DNA of 64,000 nt from Halpernia frigidisoli (GTDB lineage: Bacteria > Bacteroidota > Bacteroidia > Flavobacteriales > Weeksellaceae), in NCBI RefSeq assembly GCF_900113805.1, contig NZ_FOQT01000001.1, positions 1 through 64,000 on the forward strand, read 5' to 3'. The notes below the pieces were generated by a model that saw only the letters and a list, made by a program, of their open reading frames with translations, searched no databases and was not told where the DNA came from. The position numbers were made by a program, and so were the translations under genes. Of the stretch, positions 25,281-34,971 are shown one piece after another. How positions within the stretch are numbered: the stretch's first letter is position 1; each line of letters starts with the position of its first letter.

Positions 25281-25480
25281 AGTTTTGGCTTGAATGACAA
25301 AAGTAAGGTTTAGAATTACGAAATGCAATTACGAATTTTAAACGCAGAGAACACAGAAGTTTTTTTAGTATTGCTAATGTTTTAAGTTTCGCAGAGTCAT
25401 TTCATTCAGCAGAGAACTATAAGGATTTTTACCACAAAGTCACAAAGATTATTATTGTTGTAAGCACAAAAGGACACAGA

Positions 25481-25509
25481 GGGAAAATCTGCAGATTTTC
25501 TTGCGCCTT
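25481..25509 (+). repeat. palindromic repeat A
   Basis: GAAAATCT pairs with AGATTTTC around GC, followed by TTGCGCCTT. A second copy is 115 bases on. Confidence 0.7.
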
Positions 25510-25595
25510 GTTTTAAGTGTAAATTTAAAGGATTGCGACTTTGCGTTGGTCTTTAATTATTTTGTATGTTGGAAATTCTCCACCCTTTACAAAAA

Positions 25596-25624
25596 GGGAA
25601 AATCTAAAGATTTTCTTGCGCCTT
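25596..25624 (+). repeat. palindromic repeat B
   Basis: Same 29-base unit as at 25481 with AA in place of GC at the centre, so the stem is kept while the centre differs. Confidence 0.7.
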
Positions 25625-25676
25625 TTATTGAGACAAAAATTATTAGATTTAAGAATGGAATTTAGGTAAAAAAATT

Positions 25677-26063
25677 CTATTTAGTTACAGTGAAATTGAT
25701 AATATTCGGAACTGTGTGGCTATTTACAATACTCTTATTTACATCCTTACAATTAGGCGAAACTGAAGAATAACCTTGAGGAACACCACAACAAACTTTA
25801 TATTCATATCCGTCATCTTTAACAATGTAACTGTAATTACCGTTTTTGTCTGTAGTTAATGAGTCAAATGCTTTATAAATTGCTGGAAAATAAGTTATCG
25901 ATTTTCCCCTTGTTATCAATATTTTGACATCGGAAATACTAACACTATTTTGTTTTGCGACATTTCCCGAAACATTAACGTCTAAATTTTGCTTTTCTTC
26001 AGTTCTGCATGAGGTACAAAAAATAAATATTGACGCAAAAATAAATATTATATAATTTTTCAT
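25677..26063 (-). CDS. small lipoprotein of unknown function
   Basis: A 128-residue predicted lipoprotein with signal peptide and lipobox CTSC (Cys19). The mature part is beta-rich with DVNVSGNVAKQNSVSISDVKILI and TTDKNGNYSYIVKDDG, which looks like a carboxypeptidase-regulatory-like or transthyretin-type fold. The Cys-Cys in YKVCCGVPQ and a later Cys in SPNCKD could form a disulphide. Envelope location is expected; function unknown. The upstream intergenic region is about 340 bases. Confidence 0.8.
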   Translation of the reverse strand: MKNYIIFIFASIFIFCTSCRTEEKQNLDVNVSGNVAKQNSVSISDVKILITRGKSITYFPAIYKAFDSLTTDKNGNYSYIVKDDGYEYKVCCGVPQGYSSVSPNCKDVNKSIVNSHTVPNIINFTVTK

Positions 26064-26376
26064 CTTTTAAAATTTAGTTAGTCAAAGATACTTTAAAATA
26101 TTGTATAAAATCTTGGATTAAATCAAGATTTATTTATTTTGAACTTTGAATTTTCTCTCCCAAGCGAAACGGCTCTGCGAAACTTATATATGAATAATAA
26201 AAAATAAATCTCCGCAAACTCTGCGTTCAAAAATTTATTTAAGTAAAATCACTTAAAACTTTCTGATAATCTTATTGTTAAACTGCTACATTGATAAACT
26301 GTTACATTTTCCCAATTTTAATATTAATAATGATTTACATTAAAAATTACATTAACCATAATTCAAAAAAAATGAT
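26064..26376. other. gap between the lipoprotein gene and typA
   Basis: AT-rich, no gene seen. It contains the divergent promoters of the lipoprotein gene and typA, and degenerate CTCTGCG words near 26171 and 26219. Confidence 0.5.
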
Positions 26377-26384
26377 TACTTTTG
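26377..26384 (+). promoter_or_regulatory. -7 box of typA
   Basis: TACTTTTG is an exact TAnnTTTG match ending 18 bases before the ATG at 26403. The expected TTG about 19 bases upstream is only approximated (TTA at 26352-26354). Confidence 0.5.
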
Positions 26385-26402
26385 CACACGTAAAAAACAG
26401 GT

Positions 26403-28208
26403 ATGCAAAATATTAGAAATATCGCGATTATCGCACACGTTGACCACGGTAAAACAACTTTGGTTGATAAAATTATCCACGCAACAAGTGTCTTCCGAGA
26501 AGATCAGGAAAAAGGCGAACTTATAATGGACAACAACGATCTTGAAAGAGAGCGTGGAATTACCATTTTGTCTAAAAATATTTCTGTGATGTACCACGGA
26601 ACTAAAATTAACGTAATTGATACGCCAGGTCACGCCGATTTCGGTGGGGAAGTAGAGCGTGTATTGAAAATGGCAGATGGTGTACTTTTATTAGTAGATG
26701 CTTTTGAAGGACCAATGCCACAGACAAGATTCGTGCTTTCTAAAGCATTAGAATTAGGTTTAAGACCAGTTGTAGTAATCAATAAAGTGGATAAACCAAA
26801 CTGTCGTCCGGAAGAAGTTCACGATCAGGTTTTTGACCTTTTCTTTAACCTGGATGCAACAGAAGAGCAGTTGGATTTCCCAACTTTCTACGGTTCATCT
26901 AAAAATGGCTGGTTTAATACTTCATTAGAAGAAACTAATAATATTTTTCCTTTATTAGACGGTATTTTGGAACACGTTCCAGCGCCGGAAGCAAAAGAAG
27001 GTCCATTAAGAATGCAGATTGTATCTCTTGATTTCTCCTCATTTTTAGGTAGAATTGCAATTGGTAAAATTATCCAGGGAACTGTAAAAGAATCACAACA
27101 AATTGGTTTGGCGCAGGAAGATGGTAAAATAGTTAGAGGAAAAGTAAAAGAACTTTACGTTTTTGAAGGTCTTGGTAAAAAGAAAGTTCAGGAAGTAAAA
27201 GCAGGTGATATCTGTGCGATCGTTGGTTTTGATAAATTCCAGATAGGTGATTCATTCGTAGATCTTGAAAATCCAGATCCATTGCCAAGAACGGCAATTG
27301 ATGAGCCTACTTTGAACATGACATTCTCTATTAATAATTCACCTTTCTTTGGAAAAGATGGAAAATTTGTGACATCAAATCACTTGAAAGATCGTTTATT
27401 CCGTGAGTTAGAGAAAAATTTAGCCTTAAGAGTTGAGCCAACACAAGATGCGAATACATTTTTAGTATTTGGTCGTGGTATTCTTCACTTATCAGTTTTA
27501 ATTGAAACGATGAGAAGAGAAGGTTACGAAATGACGATAGGTCAACCACAGGTTATTATAAAAGAAATTGATGGCGTAAAATGTGAGCCTTACGAAAGTA
27601 TGGTAGTTGACGTTCCTGCAGAATTTGCTTCTAAAGTGATCGATCTTGCAACGCAAAGAAAAGGTGATCTTTTGATCATGGAAACTAAAGGCGAAATGCA
27701 GCATTTAGAATTTGAAATTCCTTCCAGAGGTTTGATCGGATTGCGTTCTAACATGTTGACTGCAACGGCTGGTGAAGCAATTATGGCACACAGATTTTTA
27801 GAGTACAAACCTTTCAAAGGTGCTATTCCGGGAAGAAGTAATGGTGTTTTAGTAAGTAAAGCGCAAGGTCCTGCAACAGAATATTCTATCGCGAAATTAC
27901 AGGATAGAGGTGTGTTTTATGTAGATCCGGGTGAGCAGATTTATGGTGGTATGATCATCGGTGAGCAAAACAAACCGGGCGATTTGGTTATCAATATCGT
28001 TGAAGCAAAACAATTGAATAACATCCGTGCAGCCGGTAAAGATAAAGACGGAAGCATCGCACCAAAAACATTGTTCTCTTTAGAAGAATGTATGGAATAT
28101 ATTCAGGAAGATGAGGCGATCGAAGTAACGCCAAACTTTATCAGAATGCGTAAAAAAGTCTTAAACGAAGACGAAAGAAAGAGAAATGACAGAATGGCGA
28201 AATCGTAA
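26403..28208 (+). CDS. typA: translational GTPase TypA/BipA
   Basis: A 601-residue ribosome-binding GTPase, normal length for TypA. G1 is AHVDHGKTT (11-19), G2 RGITI (51-55), G3 DTPGH (73-77) and G4 NKVD (127-130). The EF-G-like domains II, III and V follow and the TypA-specific C-terminal domain ends [13 protein letters not shown]. It helps ribosome assembly and translation under stress such as cold. The ORF is monocistronic with its own promoter and a strong terminator, and its codon choice is that of a well-expressed gene. No anomaly seen. Confidence 0.98.
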   Translation: MQNIRNIAIIAHVDHGKTTLVDKIIHATSVFREDQEKGELIMDNNDLERERGITILSKNISVMYHGTKINVIDTPGHADFGGEVERVLKMADGVLLLVDAFEGPMPQTRFVLSKALELGLRPVVVINKVDKPNCRPEEVHDQVFDLFFNLDATEEQLDFPTFYGSSKNGWFNTSLEETNNIFPLLDGILEHVPAPEAKEGPLRMQIVSLDFSSFLGRIAIGKIIQGTVKESQQIGLAQEDGKIVRGKVKELYVFEGLGKKKVQEVKAGDICAIVGFDKFQIGDSFVDLENPDPLPRTAIDEPTLNMTFSINNSPFFGKDGKFVTSNHLKDRLFRELEKNLALRVEPTQDANTFLVFGRGILHLSVLIETMRREGYEMTIGQPQVIIKEIDGVKCEPYESMVVDVPAEFASKVIDLATQRKGDLLIMETKGEMQHLEFEIPSRGLIGLRSNMLTATAGEAIMAHRFLEYKPFKGAIPGRSNGVLVSKAQGPATEYSIAKLQDRGVFYVDPGEQIYGGMIIGEQNKPGDLVINIVEAKQLNNIRAAGKDKDGSIAPKTLFSLEECMEYIQEDEAIEVTPNFIRMRKKVLNEDERKRNDRMAKS

Positions 28209-28222
28209 TTCTCATTAAATAT

Positions 28223-28260
28223 AAAATCCGCTTTAATTAATTTTAGAGCGGATTTTTTTT
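28223..28260 (+). terminator. intrinsic terminator of typA
   Basis: AAAATCCGCT (28223-28232) pairs with AGCGGATTTT (28247-28256), followed by T8. Confidence 0.85.
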
Positions 28261-28286
28261 GTCTTTTATTTAAAAATCTTCAGAAT

Positions 28287-28418
28287 TAGGAGCAGAATAT
28301 TTTCGCGTTTTCCGAAGCCTCTTCCCGCTGTCCGCTGTATCTTTTTTGCTTTCGAAATGTTGTTTTAAAAAGAAAATTTAAGTCAAGCAAAAAAGGATGC
28401 CGCTTCCATCAGGGCTAA
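28287..28418 (-). repeat. dispersed stem-loop element, copy 3
   Basis: On the minus strand the unit runs AGCCCTGATGGAAGCGGCAT, CCTTTTTTGCTT, a loop of about 34 bases, AGCAAAAAAGATACAGCGGA and CAGCGGGA, ending near GCTCCTAATT. Its loop is similar to that of copy 4. Confidence 0.75.
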
Positions 28419-28484
28419 AATTGAAGATTTGTTTTTTGTTTCAACTTTTAAAATTGAGAGAAATATAATTTAAATAAAGATTGT

Positions 28485-28523
28485 TTGTCATTCAGAGCGG
28501 AACAAAGTGCAGCGTGGAATCTT
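28485..28523 (+). repeat. short dispersed flavobacterial repeat
   Basis: TTGTCATTCAGAGCGGAACA and GTGGAATCTT is a motif common in flavobacterial and other intergenic DNA. Only one copy is seen in this window and its role is unknown. Confidence 0.5.
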
Positions 28524-28553
28524 AAAATAAGTATTACTTACAATTTTATATCA

Positions 28554-28584
28554 ATAAAAAATCCGATGCAAATTGCACCGGATT
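28554..28584 (-). terminator. intrinsic terminator of the DUF4920 gene
   Basis: AATCCGATGC (28560-28569) pairs with GCACCGGATT (28575-28584) with one wobble. On the minus strand it is followed by T6. It is separated from the gene by the heptamer repeat. Confidence 0.65.
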
Positions 28585-28603
28585 ATAAGTTTTTATTAAT
28601 TTG

Positions 28604-28666
28604 ACAACTAACAACTGACAACTGACAACTGACAACTGACAACTGACAACTGACAACTGACAACTA
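28604..28666. repeat. tandem heptamer repeat ACAACTG
   Basis: Nine 7-base units: one ACAACTA, seven ACAACTG and one ACAACTA. The last three bases (28664-28666) are the stop codon of the minus-strand DUF4920 gene. Copy number is likely to vary between strains. Confidence 0.9.
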
Positions 28667-29152
28667 TTCCACAACTTTAATTCCGCTCGCCATAAAATTC
28701 ACTTCCTGTTTTGGTTTCGTGATCATGGCAATTTCTTCCTTAGATTTTTTCGCATCTTCTGCGTAGTGTTGAAGTTCTTTTACAGACGTCATTTTCATCT
28801 CTGCATTTCCGGTCAAAACAACATTTTTCCCGCGTAATGCCAAAGGAACTAAGAACGCGTGATCTTTTGTTTTAACAAAAAATCTATTTTTACTGTCCGT
28901 TTTTATGGTGAGCCAGCAACCTTCCATTTCGCAAACCTGTTCCACTCTTCCTTTAATGGCGACATTTTCAAGTTTGTTGTTTTTTTGTAATCTTTCTTCC
29001 AATTCTGTCGCACTCACAGCAGTTTTCAAAGCTGAATCAGAAACTTCACTTCCGTAGATTTCACCTAACGAAGCATTTCCTGCAGGTGGACCGGATTGCG
29101 CGAAAATCATTGTTCCTAAAACAAGGCTTAAAGTCAATATTATTTTTTTCAT
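28664..29152 (-). CDS. DUF4920 domain secreted protein
   Basis: A 162-residue exported protein: signal peptide MKKIILTLSLVLGTMIFAQ, then a beta-barrel-like domain of the DUF4920 type with the conserved VCEMEGCWLTIKT (two Cys flanking the M-x-G) and VVLTGNAEMK. The two Cys could bind metal or form a disulphide. Function unknown; periplasmic. Its stop codon lies inside a tandem heptamer repeat and the terminator is beyond that, at 28554-28584. It is divergent from the amino-acid permease across 116 bases. Confidence 0.88.
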   Translation of the reverse strand: MKKIILTLSLVLGTMIFAQSGPPAGNASLGEIYGSEVSDSALKTAVSATELEERLQKNNKLENVAIKGRVEQVCEMEGCWLTIKTDSKNRFFVKTKDHAFLVPLALRGKNVVLTGNAEMKMTSVKELQHYAEDAKKSKEEIAMITKPKQEVNFMASGIKVVE

Positions 29153-29268
29153 TTTTTTTGATTTCTGTAAAAATATAAATTAAATTTTAATTTTCATCAA
29201 ACCTTTTTAAGATCCTTTAACGATTTAGTCGAAAAAAATTTATATTTACGGCTTCAAAACTAAAACTA

Positions 29269-30666
29269 ATGAACAGAAAACTGAAACTTTGGGACGCCGT
29301 AATGCTCGTAATGGGCTCGATGATCGGCTCGGGAATATTTATCGTCAGCGCAGATATGATGCGAAATCTCGGTTCAGGATTTTGGCTCATCGTCGTTTGG
29401 ATAATTACAGGAATAATGACCATCGCCGCCGCAATCAGTTATGGCGAACTTTCCGCCTTGTTTCCAAAGGCTGGCGGACAATACACTTACATCACAAAAA
29501 TTTTCGGGAAAATGACAGGTTTCCTTTATGGTTGGGGACTTTTTACCGTGATACAAACCGGGACAATTGCTGCAGTTGCAATGGCTTTCAGTAAGTTTAC
29601 GGCGTATTTAATTCCAAGTTTAAATGAAGCCGCACCCATATTTCAACAAGGCACTTTTCAAATCACCTGGATACAAATTCTTTCAATAGGAATTATTTTG
29701 TTGCTCACTTTCATCAATACAAAAGGAATGAAAAATGGCAAAATTGTTCAGGATATTTTCACGGCTTCAAAAGTAATTGCACTTCTAGGAATTATCGTTT
29801 TAGGCTTTATTTTGGTTAAAAATTCACATTGGGCAGAAAATATGAGTTTTGGAACGCAGGCTTTTCAAAATCTTAAAAATACAAGTTGGCAACCTATTTC
29901 TGGCGTGACATTATTGGGTGGAATTGCCGCCGCAATGGTCGGTTCCGTCTTTTCCAGTGTTGCGTGGGAAAATGTAACTTTCATGTCCGGCGAAATAGAA
30001 AATCCCAAGAAAAACGTCGTAAAATCAATGGTTTTAGGAACTTCCGTCGTGATGGTTTTATATCTTTTGATCAATTTGGTTTACCTCAATGTTTTAGACA
30101 GAAACGGAATTGCGTTTGCCACAAATGACAGAACTGCAGTTGCCGCTTCCCAACAAATTTTCGGAAGTGTTGGAACTGTAATTATTGCGATTTTAGTAAT
30201 GATCTCAACCTTTGGCTGCATCAACGGATTGGTTTTCGCAGGATCAAGAGTTTTTCAAACTATGGCGAAAGACGGTTTGTTTTTCAAAGCCGCAATAGAA
30301 AATAACAAAAATGACGTGCCGGAAAAATCACTTTGGATGCAGGGCGGTTGGGCGTGCGTTTTGGCTCTCAGCGGACAATACGGCGATCTTTTAGATATGA
30401 TTTCCTTCGTAATCGTCCTTTTTTACATGATCACCGTGTTCGGTGTAATTTACCTCAGATTTAAAAGTCCGGATTTAGAAAGACCTTACAAAACCTGGCT
30501 TTACCCAATTACGCCGTTGCTTTATTTAATCATCGGGACTACTTTTTGCGTCTTGTTAATTTTCTACAAACCGCAATATACGTGGCCAGGATTTATTTTG
30601 ATTTTAATTGGCGTTCCGGTTTATCTCTCTATCAACCGTAATCAGCAAAGTAAGAACGAGCCTTAG
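29269..30666 (+). CDS. APC family amino acid permease
   Basis: A 465-residue inner-membrane carrier with about 12 membrane segments. The first helix carries the APC substrate motif GSMIGSGIFI (16-25) and the second region GELSALFPKAGGQYTYI is the classic amino-acid permease signature. The best fit is the LAT/serine-threonine exchanger or cationic amino-acid branch, so import of an amino acid coupled to H+ or exchange is expected, but the substrate cannot be read. It is monocistronic; a dispersed stem-loop element lies just downstream. Confidence 0.93.
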   Translation: MNRKLKLWDAVMLVMGSMIGSGIFIVSADMMRNLGSGFWLIVVWIITGIMTIAAAISYGELSALFPKAGGQYTYITKIFGKMTGFLYGWGLFTVIQTGTIAAVAMAFSKFTAYLIPSLNEAAPIFQQGTFQITWIQILSIGIILLLTFINTKGMKNGKIVQDIFTASKVIALLGIIVLGFILVKNSHWAENMSFGTQAFQNLKNTSWQPISGVTLLGGIAAAMVGSVFSSVAWENVTFMSGEIENPKKNVVKSMVLGTSVVMVLYLLINLVYLNVLDRNGIAFATNDRTAVAASQQIFGSVGTVIIAILVMISTFGCINGLVFAGSRVFQTMAKDGLFFKAAIENNKNDVPEKSLWMQGGWACVLALSGQYGDLLDMISFVIVLFYMITVFGVIYLRFKSPDLERPYKTWLYPITPLLYLIIGTTFCVLLIFYKPQYTWPGFILILIGVPVYLSINRNQQSKNEP

Positions 30667-30686
30667 GCGCGTACAATTTTTAAAAT

Positions 30687-30822
30687 AAGGAGCCAGAAGA
30701 TTATAGATTTTTTCGAAAATTGTAGCCGTTTTCCGCTCTATCTTTTTTGCTTTGAAAGATTTGTTTTTAAAAAGAAAATTTATTTTAAGCAAAAAAGGAT
30801 GCCGCTTCACCCGGGGCTAAAA
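30687..30822 (-). repeat. dispersed stem-loop element, copy 4
   Basis: On the minus strand it reads AGCCCCGGGTGAAGCGGCAT, CCTTTTTTGCTT, a loop of about 35 bases, AAGCAAAAAAGATAGAGCGG, and ends near GGCTCCTTATT. This copy keeps the outer and inner pairing. Confidence 0.75.
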
Positions 30823-30859
30823 GTCCAGTAAGTTTTTCGTCCGAAGATTTCAATATTAA

Positions 30860-30895
30860 ACAAAAAAAACGGGAAAAATCCAAAGATTTTTCCCG
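30860..30895 (-). terminator. intrinsic terminator of porX
   Basis: CGGGAAAAATC (30870-30880) pairs perfectly with GATTTTTCCCG (30885-30895) around CAAA. On the minus strand it is followed by T8, just past the porX stop. Confidence 0.85.
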
Positions 30896-30926
30896 CCAGG
30901 GCCCAAATACAATAAACTATGAAAAA

Positions 30927-32471
30927 CTATTTGGGTTCAAATGTGCATATCGGAATAATACATTCTTCTAATGAAATTCCACCGTGTTGGTAAGTTTCTT
31001 TGTAATAATTTACAAAATGATTATAATTTTTCGGGTAAGCCAAAAAGAAATTATTCTTTGCAAAAATATATTTTGAACTAAGATTTCCTTTCGGTAAAAA
31101 TAATTTTTCAGGATTATTTACCGCCCAAACATCACTTTTTTCATAAGTTAAACTTCTTCCGGTTTTGTAACGGATATTTGTGGAAGTTTCTCTGTCGCCA
31201 ACAACCTTACTCGGTTTTTTTACATAAATAGTTCCGTGATCTGTTGTCAAAACTAACTTAAAGCCATTTTCCGCCGCTAATTTTATAACCTTTATAATGG
31301 AAGAATTTTCAAACCAGTTTAAAGTAAGCGAACGAAAAGTTTTATCGTCTCTGATCAATTGGTTTACAATATTATTATCCGTTTTTGCGTGTGACAAAAT
31401 ATCGATGAAATTATAAACTATTACGATCAGATCATTACTTTTATGCTGATTAAATTCGTCCAGCACTTTTTTCTCGAAATCAGAATTTAGTATTTTTAAA
31501 TATTTAATGCTTTTTGCGGAAAGGCCCAAACGTTTCATTTGGTCTTCGAGGAAATCACGTTCAAACTCATTTTTATTACCATCTTCATTGTCATTGAACC
31601 ATTTATCTGGAAATCTCTTTTCAATTTCTGAAGGCAAAAGTCCTGCAAAAAAGGAATTTCTTGCATATTGAGTTGCCGTTGGTAAAATACTGTAATAGTA
31701 ATCTTCCGAAGTTTTATTGTAAAATTTAGTGAATAATGGTTCGATCATTTTCCATTGATCGTATCGCAAATTATCAACCATCAAAAGCAAAGTTTTGTCT
31801 TTTTCAACAATTGGTTTCACTTTTTCTTTAAAAAGCGTGTGACTCATCAACGGTTTTTCGTTGCTGTTTAGCCAGTCTTCATAATTATTTTCAATAAATT
31901 TTGAGAACTGAATGTTGGCTTCCTCTTTTTGACTTTGTAAAAGATCAGCGAAATCATTATCAAAAACTTTGTCAAATTTTATTTCCCAAGCCAGGATCTT
32001 TTTATAATATTCTGCCCATTCTGCGGCAGTTTTTAGATAAGAAAGTTCCATACTTAAATTCCGGAATTCCTGTTGGTATTCAGAAATTGTATGTTGCTCA
32101 ACTAAAGTTTCACTCTGCAGATTTTTCTTTAAAGACAATAAAACCTGATTCGGATTAATTGGTTTTAGCAGATAATCTGAAATTTGAGAACCGATTGCCT
32201 GTTCCATTATGTTTTCTTCTTCATTTTTCGTAACCATCACGATTTTTAAAGAAGAATCAATGTTTTTTAAAAGTGGAATAGCTTCAAGACCAGAAATTCC
32301 CGGCATGTTTTCATCAAGCAAAACAAGTTGAAATTTTTCACTAGCTAAAATTTCCAGTGCTTCATTTACGTTGTTGATCGGTTTTACCTCGTATCCTTTG
32401 TTTTCAAGAAAAACAATATGTGGTTTTAAAAGGTCCACTTCATCATCAATCCATAATATTTTTCCCGACAT
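30927..32471 (-). CDS. porX: T9SS response regulator PorX
   Basis: A 514-residue regulator of the type IX secretion system, the usual PorX length. Residues 1-120 form a receiver domain: acidic pocket Asp9/Asp10, phosphoacceptor Asp53 in LLDENMP, Thr81 in MVTKN, and Lys103 in LLKPI. A three-helix linker follows, and residues about 210-514 form the PglZ/alkaline-phosphatase-like domain (LLLMVDNLRYDQW, VLTTDHGTIYV, YQHGGISLEECIIP) that in PorX cleaves oligonucleotides. Its usual partner is the histidine kinase PorY, not seen here. It is monocistronic with its own terminator. A T9SS cargo protein is encoded at 3.9-4.8 kb. Confidence 0.96.
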   Translation of the reverse strand: MSGKILWIDDEVDLLKPHIVFLENKGYEVKPINNVNEALEILASEKFQLVLLDENMPGISGLEAIPLLKNIDSSLKIVMVTKNEEENIMEQAIGSQISDYLLKPINPNQVLLSLKKNLQSETLVEQHTISEYQQEFRNLSMELSYLKTAAEWAEYYKKILAWEIKFDKVFDNDFADLLQSQKEEANIQFSKFIENNYEDWLNSNEKPLMSHTLFKEKVKPIVEKDKTLLLMVDNLRYDQWKMIEPLFTKFYNKTSEDYYYSILPTATQYARNSFFAGLLPSEIEKRFPDKWFNDNEDGNKNEFERDFLEDQMKRLGLSAKSIKYLKILNSDFEKKVLDEFNQHKSNDLIVIVYNFIDILSHAKTDNNIVNQLIRDDKTFRSLTLNWFENSSIIKVIKLAAENGFKLVLTTDHGTIYVKKPSKVVGDRETSTNIRYKTGRSLTYEKSDVWAVNNPEKLFLPKGNLSSKYIFAKNNFFLAYPKNYNHFVNYYKETYQHGGISLEECIIPICTFEPK

Positions 32472-32637
32472 TTTATTTTATTTAAATATTTCTTGCTCAA
32501 AAGTACAATGATTGTTTGGTTTTAAATTGCCAATAAACGCTATTTTAAAGTTAAATAATCGTTAATTATTAAGGCTTTAATAAGTAAATATTATTTAGAA
32601 ATCGGACAAAATATTATCGCTTTGGTTTTATAAGTTT

Positions 32638-32645
32638 TAAATTTG
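32638..32645 (+). promoter_or_regulatory. -7 box of the HD-domain gene
   Basis: TAAATTTG is an exact TAnnTTTG match, 22 bases before the ATG at 32668. Confidence 0.4.
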
Positions 32646-32667
32646 TAGCATCTTAAAAAATGCCTTA

Positions 32668-33882
32668 ATGACCAATAAATTAAAAATCATTAACGATCCT
32701 GTTCACGGATTTATCAAAATTCCTTACGAAATTTTATTTGATGCGATCGAGCATCCAATTTTTCAACGTTTACGACGGATTTCACAAACCGGATTATTAA
32801 ATTTAATTTTTCCCGGCGCAACGCATACAAGATTTCACCATGCTTTAGGTGCGATGCATTTAATGTTTACAGCACTCGAAAATTTAAAATTAAAATGTAT
32901 TGAAATTTCAAAAGAAGAAGAAAAATCGGCGCTTTTAGCAATTTTACTTCATGACATCGGTCACGGTCCATTTTCACACGCTTTAGAAAATATTTTAATT
33001 GAAGACTGGCACCATGAAAAACTGTCCTTATTATTAATGGAACAATTAAATGTGGAATTTGATGGTGAATTATCGATGGCAATCGAAATGTTTAAGGGAA
33101 AATATCATCGTAAGTTTTTTAATCAGTTGGTTTCTTCTCAAATTGATGTTGACAGACTTGATTATTTAAAAAGAGACAGTTTTTTTTCCGGTGTTTCGGA
33201 AGGAAATGTAAATGCACAAAGGATCATTTCAATGATGAATGTCTCGAATGACGAATTGGTGATAGACGTAAAAGGTATTTATTCCATAGAAAATTATCTC
33301 ACCGCGAGAATGTTCATGTATTGGCAGGTTTATTTTCACAAAACAGCATCTTTGGCTGAGCATTTTTTAGTTAAAATTTTACAACGGGCAAAATTTTTAT
33401 GCGCAGAAGGAATTGATCTTCCAGCCTCTGATAATTTGAAATATTTTTTAAACAGAAGTCAGCACTCAAAAGCTAATGCTGAAGATATTGAGCGTTTCAC
33501 AGAACTTGATGATTATGACGTGCTTCTCAGTATAAAAAAGTGGACGAAAAATTCAGATTTTCTATTGTCTTATTATTGTAAGGCCATTATTAACAGAGAT
33601 TTTCCTAAAAGTATTATTTCATCAAAACCTTTTACCAAAGAATTTATTGAAGATAAAATTGAAAAAATTAATCTGCAATTTAATATTGAAAACGGGAAAG
33701 AACTTGTCGGCGAAATAAAAAGAACATTGCTTCCGTATGATGCAGAAAATCAACCTATTTTTTTACTTCAAAAAAACGGCGAAAAAGTAAAACTGGAAGA
33801 TTCTGAAAATCAAATTTTATCTGCGTTCATAATGGGCGAAAACACGAAATATATCCTTTATTTTCCACGGGATATAGCATAA
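32668..33882 (+). CDS. HD domain metal-dependent phosphohydrolase
   Basis: A 404-residue cytosolic HD-superfamily hydrolase similar to dNTP triphosphohydrolases. The HD motif is visible as ATHTRFHHALG (His53, His57 region) and LLHDIGHGPFSHALE (His95, Asp96), with a later Asp in SSQIDVDRLDYLKRDSFFSGV, the usual fourth ligand. The C-terminal 150 residues are the family's helical part. It would remove triphosphate from a nucleotide or cleave a phosphodiester. It lies about 50 bases upstream of lpxD, but a separate lpxD promoter sits between, so its link to lipid A is not assured. Confidence 0.92.
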   Translation: MTNKLKIINDPVHGFIKIPYEILFDAIEHPIFQRLRRISQTGLLNLIFPGATHTRFHHALGAMHLMFTALENLKLKCIEISKEEEKSALLAILLHDIGHGPFSHALENILIEDWHHEKLSLLLMEQLNVEFDGELSMAIEMFKGKYHRKFFNQLVSSQIDVDRLDYLKRDSFFSGVSEGNVNAQRIISMMNVSNDELVIDVKGIYSIENYLTARMFMYWQVYFHKTASLAEHFLVKILQRAKFLCAEGIDLPASDNLKYFLNRSQHSKANAEDIERFTELDDYDVLLSIKKWTKNSDFLLSYYCKAIINRDFPKSIISSKPFTKEFIEDKIEKINLQFNIENGKELVGEIKRTLLPYDAENQPIFLLQKNGEKVKLEDSENQILSAFIMGENTKYILYFPRDIA

Positions 33883-33925
33883 ATATTTCCATATTATAAA
33901 CTATTTCTGTAAAAGAGTTTTTTAT

Positions 33926-33933
33926 TATCTTTG
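33926..33933 (+). promoter_or_regulatory. -7 box of the lpxD operon, nearly leaderless
   Basis: TATCTTTG is an exact TAnnTTTG match that ends six bases before the ATG at 33940. The TTG that could be read as an upstream start at 33931 is part of this box, which is why the ATG is chosen. Confidence 0.5.
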
Positions 33934-33939
33934 CAACAT

Positions 33940-34971
33940 ATGGAATTCACAGCAGCGCAAATTGCCGGCATTATTGCCGGAAAAATTATAGGAAATAAAG
34001 ATGCCGTTATAAATGGCGTATCACCTATAGAGAGCGGCTTAGAAGGCCATTTATCTTTTGTTGGACAGGAGCGGTTTACTCAATATCTGCAAAATTCTCA
34101 ATGTTCTGTTTTAATAGTTTCAGAAAAATTACTTGAAGATAAAAGTTATAATCCAACCATAATTGCTGTGGAAGATGCTTACCTTTCCTTTCAGGTTTTA
34201 ATGAACATGTATCAGGAAATGCAGTCTAAGCGTTCCGGTATTGAAGATGGTTCAAAAATCCATGAAACTGTGGAACTTGGTGATGATGCTTATGTTGGAT
34301 CACACGCCTACATTTCTGAAAAATCTAAAATTGGTGCATCAACACAAATATATCCGCAAGTTTACATCGGTAAAAATGTAAAAATTGGCAAAAACTGCAA
34401 AATTTACAGTGGTGCGAGAATTTATGATTTTTGCGTGATCGGTGATAATTGCGTGATTCATTCAAACACCGTTGTCGGTTCGGACGGATTTGGTTTTCAG
34501 CCTACAAAAAATGGTTTTGAAAAAATTCCTCAGCTTGGAAATGTCATTATAGAAAATAATGTTGAAATAGGTTCTAACTGTAGTATTGACCGTGGTACTA
34601 TTGGCTCAACAATTATTGGCGAAGGAACAAAAATCGATAATTTGATTCAAATTGCACACAATGTGAAAATCGGGAAACATAATGTGATTGCTGCACAAAC
34701 AGGAATTGCAGGTTCAAGCGTTGTAGGTGACTGGAATATGATCGGTGGACAGGTTGGAATTGTAGGTCATATTAAAATTGGTAACAACGTTCAAATTCAG
34801 GCGCAAAGCGGAATTATTAAAAATACAAAAGATGGCGAAATCTTGTACGGTTCACCATCGATGAATGCCAGTGATTTTCGAAGAAACTACGTTCACTTCA
34901 GAAATTTCGCTGACATTGTACAAAGGCTAAATAAATTAGAAAAAAACTCAAACGATAAAACTAATGAGTGA
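33940..34971 (+). CDS. lpxD: UDP-3-O-acylglucosamine N-acyltransferase LpxD
   Basis: A 343-residue trimeric left-handed beta-helix enzyme that adds the second acyl chain (N-linked) to UDP-3-O-acylglucosamine in lipid A synthesis. Residues about 1-95 are the uridine-binding N-terminal domain ([16 protein letters not shown]... [14 protein letters not shown]) and the rest are hexapeptide repeats ([21 protein letters not shown]) with the catalytic His in [11 protein letters not shown]. It overlaps lpxC-fabZ by 8 bases (ATG inside AATGAGTGA), so the genes are translationally coupled. The ATG at 33940 is used because the TTG upstream belongs to the promoter. Confidence 0.95.
   Translation: MEFTAAQIAGIIAGKIIGNKDAVINGVSPIESGLEGHLSFVGQERFTQYLQNSQCSVLIVSEKLLEDKSYNPTIIAVEDAYLSFQVLMNMYQEMQSKRSGIEDGSKIHETVELGDDAYVGSHAYISEKSKIGASTQIYPQVYIGKNVKIGKNCKIYSGARIYDFCVIGDNCVIHSNTVVGSDGFGFQPTKNGFEKIPQLGNVIIENNVEIGSNCSIDRGTIGSTIIGEGTKIDNLIQIAHNVKIGKHNVIAAQTGIAGSSVVGDWNMIGGQVGIVGHIKIGNNVQIQAQSGIIKNTKDGEILYGSPSMNASDFRRNYVHFRNFADIVQRLNKLEKNSNDKTNE

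Larger units (their letters stand above)
25329..25676. other. intergenic region with twin palindromes
   Basis: No gene is seen. GGGAAAATCT, two bases, AGATTTTC and TTGCGCCTT occurs twice, at 25481-25509 and 25596-25624. The rest contains degenerate CACAAAG and CGCAGAG words of the kind seen between flavobacterial genes. Confidence 0.55.

Noticed and set aside
33931-33939. TTG start for lpxD
   Set aside because: The TTG is part of the exact TATCTTTG promoter box and the ATG at 33940 gives the normal LpxD start.
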